This document shows, one piece after another, positions 1 to 6,021 of a stretch of 9,764 nt of DNA. The notes beneath the pieces are model-generated. The model did no database searches, was not told where the DNA came from, and saw only the letters and a program-made list of their open reading frames with translations. The translations under genes were made by a program, and so were the position numbers. The first letter of the stretch is position 1. The number at the start of each line of letters is the position of its first letter. This stretch comes from Roseiarcus sp. (GTDB lineage: Bacteria > Pseudomonadota > Alphaproteobacteria > Rhizobiales > Beijerinckiaceae), in NCBI GenBank assembly GCA_030153205.1, contig JASLHV010000226.1, positions 1 to 9,764 of the forward strand, read 5' to 3'.

Positions 1-925
1 CGAAAGGAAGCTGGAGCGTCGAACGGAATATCCGCTCGTCTCGCGCCAGAAGACCGATGTGGTCGAGAGCGACGACGCCCTCCCCTTTGCGTAGCAACCG
101 AACCACTGCGCTCTCGCCGTCTGTGGTCGGCATTGTAGCGACGCGAAGGTCAATGTCTGCGCCGGCGACAGCGATCCGAGCGCGCCCGTCCTGGGGCAAG
201 CGCCGCTCCGTAATGTTCAAGCCCGCCATGATCTTGAGGCGCGACAAGAGTCCTTTCGCCATGCCGACAGGGGGCGCGGCGACATTTTTCAAAAGACCAT
301 CGACGCGAAGGCGCACTTGCAGCACGCCCTCGAAAGGCTCGATATGCAGATCGGTCGCGCGCTGATCCACTGCGAGACGTAACAGATCGTCGAGCGCGCG
401 CACGACCGGCGCGCCGCGCGCCAAATCGCGCAAATCATCGAGCTCTTCAGAGCCTGCGGCGGACGCCTCGGCGAATTCGGTATTTGTCGCTTTGATTTCG
501 CCGCCTTGGGCGATCGATAAAGCGAAATCAATGTCTTCGCCGGTCGCCGTGGCGATCGCGAAACGGGCGCCGAAAGCGATCTCAAGCGTTCGCTGCGCCT
601 CCTCATCGAGGGGCGCCGCCACGACAATCGTCAGGGCGCCTTTTTCATCGGCATAGGGAAAAAAACGCCCTTCTTTGAGAAAACGCGCCGATAATTCGGC
701 GCCGGCGAAACGATCTGGTACGAGTTCTGTTCGCTGAAGACGGCGAGAGGCGTAAAAAGCCGCCAGTTCGTCGGCGAAAGCGGTAGGCGACAATTTTGTC
801 CGCGTAAGCCAATCACGATCGGCGCCAGCCTCGATCCGACCGGCGCTTCGCTCGTTGTCATTCGCCGTCTCGGCGTATGAAACGCCGCGACGGGTCAGAT
901 GATCGATAAATTCCGCCCGCGACAC
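1..925 (-). CDS. gspE: Type II secretion assembly ATPase GspE, N-terminal 308 residues (3' end off window)
   Basis: Cytoplasmic hexameric ATPase that drives pseudopilus assembly in type II secretion. The reading frame is open from 934 to the left edge. An N-terminal GspE/MshEN-like region (about residues 40-145) leads into the PilB/GspE linker and ATPase entry: VVRALDDLLRLAVDQRATDLHIEP at 174-197 (here split as VVRALDDLLRLA and VDQRATDLHIEP), VRLRVDGLL at 204-212 and the hallmark NITERRLPQDGR at 237-248. The fragment stops just before the expected Walker A loop, so ATP-binding motifs cannot be checked; family members are usually 500-600 residues. The start is a GTG. An in-frame TAG (937-935) lies immediately before GTG 934, so only 934 or 925 are possible near the front. 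GTG 925 is preferred because AGGTGA (936-931) lies 5 nt upstream of it, whereas 934 has no close ribosome site. The gene is divergent from gspD. A PilB-type pilus ATPase is the alternative, but the adjacent secretin gene favours GspE. Confidence 0.9.
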   Translation of the reverse strand, partial: MSRAEFIDHLTRRGVSYAETANDNERSAGRIEAGADRDWLTRTKLSPTAFADELAAFYASRRLQRTELVPDRFAGAELSARFLKEGRFFPYADEKGALTIVVAAPLDEEAQRTLEIAFGARFAIATATGEDIDFALSIAQGGEIKATNTEFAEASAAGSEELDDLRDLARGAPVVRALDDLLRLAVDQRATDLHIEPFEGVLQVRLRVDGLLKNVAAPPVGMAKGLLSRLKIMAGLNITERRLPQDGRARIAVAGADIDLRVATMPTTDGESAVVRLLRKGEGVVALDHIGLLARDERIFRSTLQLPF

Positions 926-1070
926 GTCAATCACCTAGTCGGAACGCCTGTGCGCTCCTTTAGAAAATCGTCAACAACTCACTCTGAAGGAGTTTAACGA
1001 CGGTCCGACGACAGACGCCGCTTTAGTACAACTGTTTCAAAAACCTTTGGTTTCTCTATCGCTCACAAGG

Positions 1071-1212
1071 GACTAAGCGCTTGAATTCTGAAACCACGCC
1101 GAAATTCTCATGCTCGTTCGGTCAAACCGAAATTCCACCGGGATGAAGCAAGTATTCGTTTCGTGACGGACCGCGCCGGGTACGGGACGGCAAATCTCTC
1201 AAGCGCTTAGTC
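1071..1212. repeat. 14-bp perfect inverted repeat, each arm containing the palindrome AAGCGCTT
   Basis: GACTAAGCGCTTGA at 1071-1084 is the exact reverse complement of TCAAGCGCTTAGTC at 1199-1212. The core AAGCGCTT (1075-1082 and 1201-1208) is itself an 8-bp palindrome, so each arm could be a dimer-binding operator half. The core centres are 126 bp apart, close to twelve turns of B-DNA, which would put both sites on the same helix face. The position between divergent gspE and gspD suggests a regulator site or a looping pair. No regulator is identified; the function is inferred from position only. Confidence 0.6.
1099..1135. repeat. Direct repeat CCGAAATTC x2 with embedded hairpin
   Basis: CCGAAATTC occurs at 1099-1107 and again at 1127-1135, with a 28-bp period. 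The second copy overlaps a perfect 6-bp stem, TTCGGT (1117-1122) and ACCGAA (1126-1131), with loop CAA. No T-run follows, so this is not a rho-independent terminator. It lies inside the larger AAGCGCTT inverted repeat and may be part of the same regulatory block. Confidence 0.4.
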
Positions 1213-1360
1213 GTGAAAATCTATCGTCGTCAATCCTTCATCCTCTCGTGATTTTCTCATGTGCAGTTCGCCGTCGCTCATGCTTTGAGGATTTCGCGAA
1301 CCTCCCATCGAAGGGCCAATAAGTCAACAAACTCGGCCGCCCTCTCACAAGAGTATATCA

Positions 1361-1549
1361 ATGCGTAAAGTTATACTTGTATTACAGAGGATGTTGTCGA
1401 TAATAATTGGAAAATATTGGCGCTCGAATGATTTTTCAGCAGGACATCTATTGTTATGGGCGATATCCGTTATTGTGTTGCCTATCTTCGCAGCAGCAAA
1501 AAAGAACCTCATAACGTCCGCGCCAATTCTGTCCGCGAGGCGCGCGTGA
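1361..1549 (+). CDS. Possible 62-residue single-pass membrane protein upstream of gspD (doubtful)
   Basis: I do not recognise this product. The frame opens with ATG, with AAGAG (1349-1353) 7 nt upstream, and ends in TGA inside the GTG start of gspD (GTGA, 4-bp overlap), which would suit translational coupling. The protein has a basic N-terminus and one hydrophobic stretch, LLLWAISVIVLPIFAAA (about residues 31-47). Against a real gene: the stretch to about 1510 is much more AT-rich than its neighbours, uses codons rare in GC-rich genomes (ATA, TTA, GTA, AGG, CTA), and contains a plausible sigma-70 promoter for gspD. GspC usually precedes gspD and is also a single-pass protein, but nothing here resembles its periplasmic HR domain. 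It is either a small coupled membrane protein or chance coding across a promoter and leader. Confidence 0.25.
   Translation: MRKVILVLQRMLSIIIGKYWRSNDFSAGHLLLWAISVIVLPIFAAAKKNLITSAPILSARRA
1377..1404 (+). promoter_or_regulatory. Candidate sigma-70-like promoter for gspD
   Basis: TTGTAT (1377-1382) and GATAAT (1399-1404) are separated by 16 bp. The -10 box matches TATAAT at 5 of 6 positions; the -35 box is weak (TTG only). It lies in the most AT-rich part of the window and would give a leader of about 135 nt before the GTG start of gspD. If it is real, the 62-codon ORF at 1361 is not fully transcribed from it. Confidence 0.25.
1537..1549 (+). promoter_or_regulatory. Ribosome binding site and GTGA junction that set the gspD start
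   Basis: GAGG (1537-1540) sits 5 nt before GTG (1546-1548). The same GTGA holds the TGA of the upstream small ORF. This supports GTG 1546 as the gspD start rather than the in-frame ATG at 1456, which would place 30 extra residues, including polar and charged ones, ahead of the lipoprotein signal. Confidence 0.5.
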
Positions 1550-3942
1550 CAACGTACCTTGCCGAACGCCGGGCCGGCGGCGACTTTCTTCGAAAGCGAT
1601 GGGCCGCCCTTTTACTGACCTTTTCGCTGGCGAGCTGTTCGTCTACGGCAGAAATGGCTGGCCTCGGGCCAGGCGACACTGTTGATCCGATCCGCAACAC
1701 CAATCTCACCGCGCATTTTACAACGAAAGCTGGAACGGGAACCCAGTCGGGAGGCTCGCAAATAGCCGGAGGGCCGCAGCTTTTTCCAGGGTTTGGCGCA
1801 ACGGCGGGAGTTGCGAAGGCGAACGGCGCGTCAACTGCGGCGGCTGGCGGGTCGGAGGACCCTGGCGTACCAGCAGAAACGTCCGGCGTCGAAATCAATT
1901 TTGAAAACGCTGATATTCAAACAGTCGCGAAATCGATCGTCGTCGACAAACTCGGACTCAACGTCGTCATTGATCCGCGCGTTCAAGGCGCCATCACGAT
2001 CGCATCGGCCGCGCCGATTGCGAAGAAAGATCTCCTGCCCGTCTTTGAAAGCGTATTGCGCATGTCCAATGCGTCAATCACCCGCGAAGGCGATCTCGTA
2101 AAGATCATCCCCCTCACCGACGCCGGCGGCGCGAGCGGTCTTCTTAAGCCGAGCGATCCTGGCTTCGGCGTCACGGTCATTCCCCTTCATTTCGCTTCCG
2201 CGAATGCGGTCGCGAAGGCCGCTGAGGGTTTTCTAACCAGGCCAGGCGCGGTGCGCGCCGATCCCACCAGAAATGTCCTCATGGTGCAGGGAACGGCGAT
2301 CGAACGGCAAAATGCGGTCGACGTGGCGGCAAGCTTCGATGTCGAATGGCTGCGCAACCAATCGGTTGGAATTTATCCTCTAAAATCAACGTCGCCAGAC
2401 ATCATGATCCATGAGTTGGAGCATGTCTTCGCGACCGCCGAAGGCGGCCAGGGCCAAGGCTTGATCAGCTTCCAACCCATCGCGCGTATGAACGCCGTTC
2501 TTGCGGTCGCGCATGATCGAAAGTTTCTGGAACAGACAACGCAATGGGTCCGGCGCCTCGATCGTGAAGACATGTCCGGGACGACTGTGCGCGTCTATCG
2601 TCTCGAACATGGAAATGCGACGAAGATAGCGAAGATCTTGAGCGACATTTTTGCAGGACGCTCGCCGGGAAGCTCCGGCGCCGATGCGGCAAGTCAACTC
2701 ACTCCAGGGTCCAGCGCATCGCAAAGCCGCCTCGATTCCATTACCAGCGGAAGTTCATTCTCGAACAATTCCAGCAATTCAGGCGGCACGACGGGAGGCC
2801 TCACCTCAAACAGCAACAGTGGCGGCGCGTCGTCCAGCGGAGGCGGCTTCGGCAATTCGGACAGTTCACAGTCTGGGAAAAGCGCAAACTCCTTCAGCGG
2901 CTTCGCCGACGACAAATCGGGCGACAAGTCAGGCTCGGACTCGAGTTCCTCGTCGCAGTTTGGCGCGCTGGCGAAGGGAATTTTTCAAAGCGTTCGGATC
3001 ACCGCGGACACCAGCAACAATTCGATCATCGTCTATTCAAGTCAGGACGATTACCGGGTGATCGAACGCTCCATTCGCGAGCTCGACCGACCGCAAGAAC
3101 AAGTCGGCATCGACGCCACGATCGCCGAAGTGACGTTGACCGACGGGCTGCAATATGGCGTGCAGTACTACTTGGCGAATCACAAAGGCTCGGTCGGGTT
3201 CAACGGTGGTCAAACAGCGCCAATCACGGGTGACGCGCCGGGATTCAACCTTGTTCTCGGCTCGCAAGCCTCGCCGAAAGTAATCCTGAGCGCTCTCTCC
3301 AGCCTGACCAGCGTAAAGGTTCTGTCGGCGCCATCGCTCGTGGTCAGCGATAATCAGCCCGCCTTTCTCCAAGTGGGCAATTCAATTCCAATTCAAACCG
3401 GCAGCGCCAATGTTCTCTCGACGATAACCTCAGGCTCTAACACGGTTTTCAACACGACCACCTATCAAGATACAGGCGTCATTCTCAAAGTCTGGCCGCA
3501 TATTCACGCCAATGGCGAGGTGCAGCTCGAGATCGACCAGGAAGTGTCGGGCGTCGTCGGCGGAATCCCTGCGACAGGAACCTCGAATCTGACGCCGACT
3601 CTTTCCCAGCGGCGCGTGCACTCGACCGTCTCGGTTGATGACGGCCAAACCGTCTTGCTCGGCGGCCTGATAAGCGACGAAGACGACAGGACGCAAAACG
3701 GCATACCGGGTCTTCGGCAAATTCGCGGAATTGGCGATTTGTTCGGGACGACGAATAATTCTAAGATGCGTTCCGAAATCATTGTTTTCGTCAGGCCGCG
3801 GCTTATACAGGACGGCATTGACGCACAGAGTGTGGCGGAGGAATTCCGGGCTAAGCTCAATACGATGCATACAACCAACGCGAATTTTTACGGCGCGACG
3901 TCCTTGCCGAGCAAAAAGACGACCGGCGCAGCGATTCAATGA
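1546..3942 (+). CDS. gspD: Type II secretion outer-membrane secretin GspD (lipoprotein type)
   Basis: Forms the multimeric outer-membrane channel through which folded substrates leave the periplasm. The product is 798 residues. A lipoprotein signal, RKRWAALLLTFSLASC, has its lipobox Cys at 31. It is followed by a Gly/Ala/Ser-rich spacer, N0 (about 114-190), N1 (208-270), N2 (275-341), N3 (345-515) and the secretin beta-barrel domain (about 520-752). The barrel domain shows VKVLSAPSLVVSDNQPA (590-606), YQDTGVILKVWP (640-651), VDDGQTVLLGGLI (697-709) and IPGLRQIRGIGDLFG (720-734), the usual gate and lip signatures. N3 is split by a Ser/Gly/Asn-rich insert of about 100 residues (371-471). The protein is longer than many GspD proteins (about 650-710) mainly because of this insert. 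A lipidated N-terminus suggests a self-piloting secretin like HxcQ, needing no separate pilotin; no S-domain is evident after the barrel. The stop overlaps the prepilin peptidase start. Confidence 0.95.
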   Translation: MTTYLAERRAGGDFLRKRWAALLLTFSLASCSSTAEMAGLGPGDTVDPIRNTNLTAHFTTKAGTGTQSGGSQIAGGPQLFPGFGATAGVAKANGASTAAAGGSEDPGVPAETSGVEINFENADIQTVAKSIVVDKLGLNVVIDPRVQGAITIASAAPIAKKDLLPVFESVLRMSNASITREGDLVKIIPLTDAGGASGLLKPSDPGFGVTVIPLHFASANAVAKAAEGFLTRPGAVRADPTRNVLMVQGTAIERQNAVDVAASFDVEWLRNQSVGIYPLKSTSPDIMIHELEHVFATAEGGQGQGLISFQPIARMNAVLAVAHDRKFLEQTTQWVRRLDREDMSGTTVRVYRLEHGNATKIAKILSDIFAGRSPGSSGADAASQLTPGSSASQSRLDSITSGSSFSNNSSNSGGTTGGLTSNSNSGGASSSGGGFGNSDSSQSGKSANSFSGFADDKSGDKSGSDSSSSSQFGALAKGIFQSVRITADTSNNSIIVYSSQDDYRVIERSIRELDRPQEQVGIDATIAEVTLTDGLQYGVQYYLANHKGSVGFNGGQTAPITGDAPGFNLVLGSQASPKVILSALSSLTSVKVLSAPSLVVSDNQPAFLQVGNSIPIQTGSANVLSTITSGSNTVFNTTTYQDTGVILKVWPHIHANGEVQLEIDQEVSGVVGGIPATGTSNLTPTLSQRRVHSTVSVDDGQTVLLGGLISDEDDRTQNGIPGLRQIRGIGDLFGTTNNSKMRSEIIVFVRPRLIQDGIDAQSVAEEFRAKLNTMHTTNANFYGATSLPSKKTTGAAIQ

Positions 3943-4544
3943 GCACTGTTGAAGCGAATGAAGACGTTCAGGCGTCGGAGGACGACGAAGTTAGCTTACG
4001 GCCGAATCTTTATCTGCTCGCTTTTGGGTCCACCGCAATCGCCCTTCTATCCTTTCTGTTTTTGCCGTGGACCGACGCCGTTTTCTCCACGCTATTGGGT
4101 GGTCTGATGATCGCGGGGGCGGACGTCGACGCACGAACATTTTTGCTGCCGGATATTGTGACTTACGGCGCGCTCGCCGTCGGATTCGCCTATGCTTGGT
4201 CGACCGGAGGCCAGGAGGCTTGGGCAAGCGTCTTTGCCGCCCTGTCGCAGGCGATCGCCGTGGCCGCCACGCTCCTTTGTCTACGCGCCGCCTATCAATG
4301 GCTGCGTGGCCAGGAAGGCCTAGGCCTGGGCGATGTCAAACTCGGCGCCGCGATCGGCGCTTGGCTGCCGTTCAATTTGACGCCGCTCTGCTTTGCTGTC
4401 GCGTCAATCGCGGCCCTCGCCTTCGTCCTTGTTCGAGGAGGAGGCCTGGCCACAAAGCGAGTGCTGAAGTTGCCCTTCGGGGCCTTTCTATGTCCTGCGC
4501 TTTGGCTGATCTTTTTCATGAATGCATTGCCGAGCTGGTCGTAG
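3939..4544 (+). CDS. Prepilin peptidase, A24 family, minimal (no methyltransferase domain)
   Basis: Inner-membrane aspartic protease that cleaves the leader of type IV prepilins and T2SS pseudopilins on the cytoplasmic side. The 201-residue protein is strongly hydrophobic with about six membrane segments. The two catalytic aspartates are visible: Asp64 in VDARTFLLPD and Asp132 in GLGLGDVKLG (GxGDxK motif). It lacks the N-terminal methyltransferase part and the CxxC zinc pairs of PilD/GspO (usually about 270-290 residues), so it resembles the short CpaA/TadV-type enzymes. Its first 20 residues are acidic and polar. The ATG overlaps the gspD stop (ATGA) and has no strong ribosome site of its own, so translation is probably coupled to gspD. 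Context suggests it processes the pseudopilins of this secretion system; a role with Tad or other pili cannot be excluded. Confidence 0.9.
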   Translation: MSTVEANEDVQASEDDEVSLRPNLYLLAFGSTAIALLSFLFLPWTDAVFSTLLGGLMIAGADVDARTFLLPDIVTYGALAVGFAYAWSTGGQEAWASVFAALSQAIAVAATLLCLRAAYQWLRGQEGLGLGDVKLGAAIGAWLPFNLTPLCFAVASIAALAFVLVRGGGLATKRVLKLPFGAFLCPALWLIFFMNALPSWS

Positions 4545-4566
4545 GCTTCGATATCCCGGAAACGTC

Positions 4567-5619
4567 ATGCGGTATCGTCTAGGCGCCGTCATTCTGATCG
4601 CTCTCATGGTCGGTCTGTCGCACGCCGGGGCGGCGAATTTGACGAGGAACGATCCGCAACAGGGCAGCGAAATCGTCTTGAAGGGCGACATCGCGCAAGG
4701 GGATGCCGACACTCTCGACTCAATCGTCCGCGCTGCGCAAGAATCCGGGTTCCCCATCAATACTTTGCGCCTCGACTCGCCTGGCGGCAGCCTCGTCGGC
4801 GGGATAGCCCTGGCGCGGTTCGTGCGTCGCCATCCGGAAATATCGATCAAGATCGATGCAGGGGCGATGTGCGCTTCGGCCTGTTTTCTCGCTTTTTCGG
4901 CCGGCGCCAACAAGTCCGCCTATTACAACAGCTTTGTCGGCGTTCATGCTGTGGCCGACGACTTCGGCAAAGTGACCGACGAGACCGAAGCCGCCACACA
5001 GACAATGGCGCGCATCAGCAACGAGCTTGGCGTTCCAGCGGAGATAACCGCCAAGATGATTGCGACATCTCCGGATCAAATCGTCTGGCTCAAGCCGGAA
5101 GAGTTACAAAAAATGGGCGTCGTCCTGCTCGGCAAGCCGACCCACTCAGCCGAAACGACCGCTTCCATCGCGTCCCTGGATGCGCCGCGGCTATCGTCTG
5201 TTATCGCGAGCGCGTCCGAGGCCGCCGATCACGGCGACTACGCGACGGCGGTCCGATTGTGGCGTCAATTGGCGGAAAAGGGCCATGGCGCTTCGCAATA
5301 TAATCTCGGCGAAATGTACTATGCCGGAAAAGGAGTGACACAGGACTATGGCGCGGCGGTCAAATGGTACCAACGCGCGGCCGAACAGGGCGTGCCCGAG
5401 GCGCAGCTTGACGTCGGGGTTGCTTACGCCCTTGGGCGTGGCGTTCCACAAGATCTGCAGAAGGCCTATATGTGGCTCTCCATCGCGGCGATCACCTACC
5501 CGACCGACAAGGAGCGCGCTCAGGCTGAGAAAGCGCGTAGCCTCATCTCGACGCATATGACGTCTGACGAGATCATGGCGGCCAAGAAACTCACAGGCGG
5601 CTGGGCGCGTTCGCGCTAG
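4567..5619 (+). CDS. Exported ClpP-fold (COG3904-like) serine hydrolase with Sel1 repeats
   Basis: The 350-residue protein begins with a signal peptide (MRYRLGAVILIALMVGLSHA, cleavage near residue 20-23). ATG 4567 was chosen over in-frame ATG 4522 because it puts the signal peptide at the N-terminus and has GGAA 5 nt upstream. Residues 34-190 form a ClpP/crotonase-like domain of the predicted periplasmic COG3904 type: LDSPGGSLVGGIALA (69-83), CASACFLAFSAG (102-113) with probable nucleophile Ser104, and GVHAV (125-129) with probable catalytic His127. Residues about 222-310 hold two clear Sel1-like repeats and a partial third (GDYATAVRLW..., YGAAVKWYQRAAEQG, KAYMWLSIAA), a solenoid that usually binds partner proteins. 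It starts 22 bp after the prepilin peptidase and is probably co-transcribed with it. The peptidase activity and substrate are unproven; a link to secretion is inferred from position. Confidence 0.8.
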   Translation: MRYRLGAVILIALMVGLSHAGAANLTRNDPQQGSEIVLKGDIAQGDADTLDSIVRAAQESGFPINTLRLDSPGGSLVGGIALARFVRRHPEISIKIDAGAMCASACFLAFSAGANKSAYYNSFVGVHAVADDFGKVTDETEAATQTMARISNELGVPAEITAKMIATSPDQIVWLKPEELQKMGVVLLGKPTHSAETTASIASLDAPRLSSVIASASEAADHGDYATAVRLWRQLAEKGHGASQYNLGEMYYAGKGVTQDYGAAVKWYQRAAEQGVPEAQLDVGVAYALGRGVPQDLQKAYMWLSIAAITYPTDKERAQAEKARSLISTHMTSDEIMAAKKLTGGWARSR

Positions 5620-5625
5620 TCGGGG

Positions 5626-5970
5626 CTACTCTGAAACGAAGGCGCCACGTTCGGAATCCGGATCATTCTCGCCGAAGAATGGAAAGCGTCCCGGCGCCAA
5701 TGGCCTTATCTTCACTTTGCCTTGCTCGCCCGGTCGCACGATCCTCTCGAGCGGCGGCAACAACATTTCAAATTCCTCCGCTGCCGGATCCGCGTTGGTA
5801 ACCACTACGATGAAGGGCTTGCCGGACGGCACATGGATCTCGGCAGGCGTGAAATGATGATCCTTGAGGGTAATCGCATAGGTCGTAAGGTCGTCATCGG
5901 CGCGCGCGGCGTCAGCGACGACGAAAATGAACGCGGCGGCGGCGGCGGCGCGAATGAACGATGAAGTCAC
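5626..5970 (-). CDS. Small exported cupredoxin-fold protein
   Basis: A 114-residue protein with a signal peptide (cleavage likely after Ala-Arg-Ala at 22-24), leaving a mature domain of about 90 residues. TLKDHHFTPAEIHVPSGKPF (34-53), VVTNADPAAEEFE (56-68), VRPGEQGKVKIRPLAPGRFPFFGE (78-101, quoted as VRPGEQGKVK then IRPLAPGRFPFFGE) match the cupredoxin-like proteins commonly found beside FTR1/EfeU iron permeases and the N-terminal domain of EfeO. There is no Cys, and after residue 46 no His, so a classical type 1 copper site is absent. His38, His39, His46 and Met69 remain as possible metal ligands. GTG 5970 is chosen because GGAG (5980-5977) lies 6 nt upstream; ATG 5982 and TTG 5997 are longer in-frame options. 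It is the last gene of the leftward operon, 51 nt after efeB, and ends 6 bp from the converging ClpP/Sel1 gene. Confidence 0.8.
   Translation of the reverse strand: MTSSFIRAAAAAAFIFVVADAARADDDLTTYAITLKDHHFTPAEIHVPSGKPFIVVVTNADPAAEEFEMLLPPLERIVRPGEQGKVKIRPLAPGRFPFFGENDPDSERGAFVSE
5932..5951. repeat. Short GGC/GCC trinucleotide run
   Basis: About six GGC units on the + strand encode the poly-Ala core of the cupredoxin signal peptide (residues 8-13). It is a possible slippage site; the frame is intact here. Confidence 0.5.
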
Positions 5971-6001
5971 GGAATTCTCCATTGCGTCACGGATCAACGA
6001 A

Positions 6002-6016
6002 GGAGCGTCTCGCTCC
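6002..6016 (-). repeat. Intercistronic hairpin between efeB and the cupredoxin gene
   Basis: GGAGCG (6002-6007) and CGCTCC (6011-6016) form a perfect 6-bp GC-rich stem with a 3-nt loop, starting 5 nt after the efeB stop on the minus strand. No T-tract follows in either direction, so it is not an intrinsic terminator. It could stabilise the upstream mRNA end or tune expression of the last gene. Confidence 0.45.
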
Positions 6017-6021
6017 GCGCT

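Larger units (their letters stand above)
935..1360. other. Divergent intergenic region between gspE and the gspD group
   Basis: No convincing coding frame is seen on either strand. The stretch must carry the control signals for gspE (leftward) and possibly for the gspD group (rightward). It contains a long-distance inverted repeat (1071-1084 and 1199-1212), a 9-bp direct repeat (1099-1107 and 1127-1135), a small hairpin (1117-1131), and weaker symmetric elements: AAACC/GGTTT at 1041-1053, and GAAAATC at 1215-1221 facing GATTTTC at 1250-1256. No sigma-70 promoter with two good boxes was found here by eye. Confidence 0.6.

Noticed and set aside
57..365. + strand 102-codon frame
   Set aside because: Antisense to the NITERRLPQDGR region of gspE.
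289..861. Two minus-strand frames (289-627 and 631-861) with ATG starts
   Set aside because: They lie in a different frame from the GspE frame, which reads through the whole stretch with family motifs and starts at GTG.
1036..1055. Inverted AAACC-TTT-GGTTT as an operator
   Set aside because: Five pairs only; expected often by chance in 400 bp.
1117..1131. Hairpin TTCGGT-CAA-ACCGAA as an intrinsic terminator
   Set aside because: No T-run follows on either strand and it lies in a divergent promoter gap where no transcript is expected to end.
1456..1545. ATG 1456 as the gspD start
   Set aside because: Would place the lipoprotein signal about 45 residues into the protein; GTG 1546 has GAGG 5 nt upstream and a normal signal layout.
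4067..4582. 171-codon Arg-rich + strand frame
   Set aside because: Overlaps the prepilin peptidase, which has both catalytic Asp motifs; the Arg-rich translation is a frame shadow.
5605..5616. GCGCG/CGCGC symmetry near the end of the ClpP/Sel1 gene as a terminator
   Set aside because: Only about 4 pairs, inside the coding region, and no T-run.
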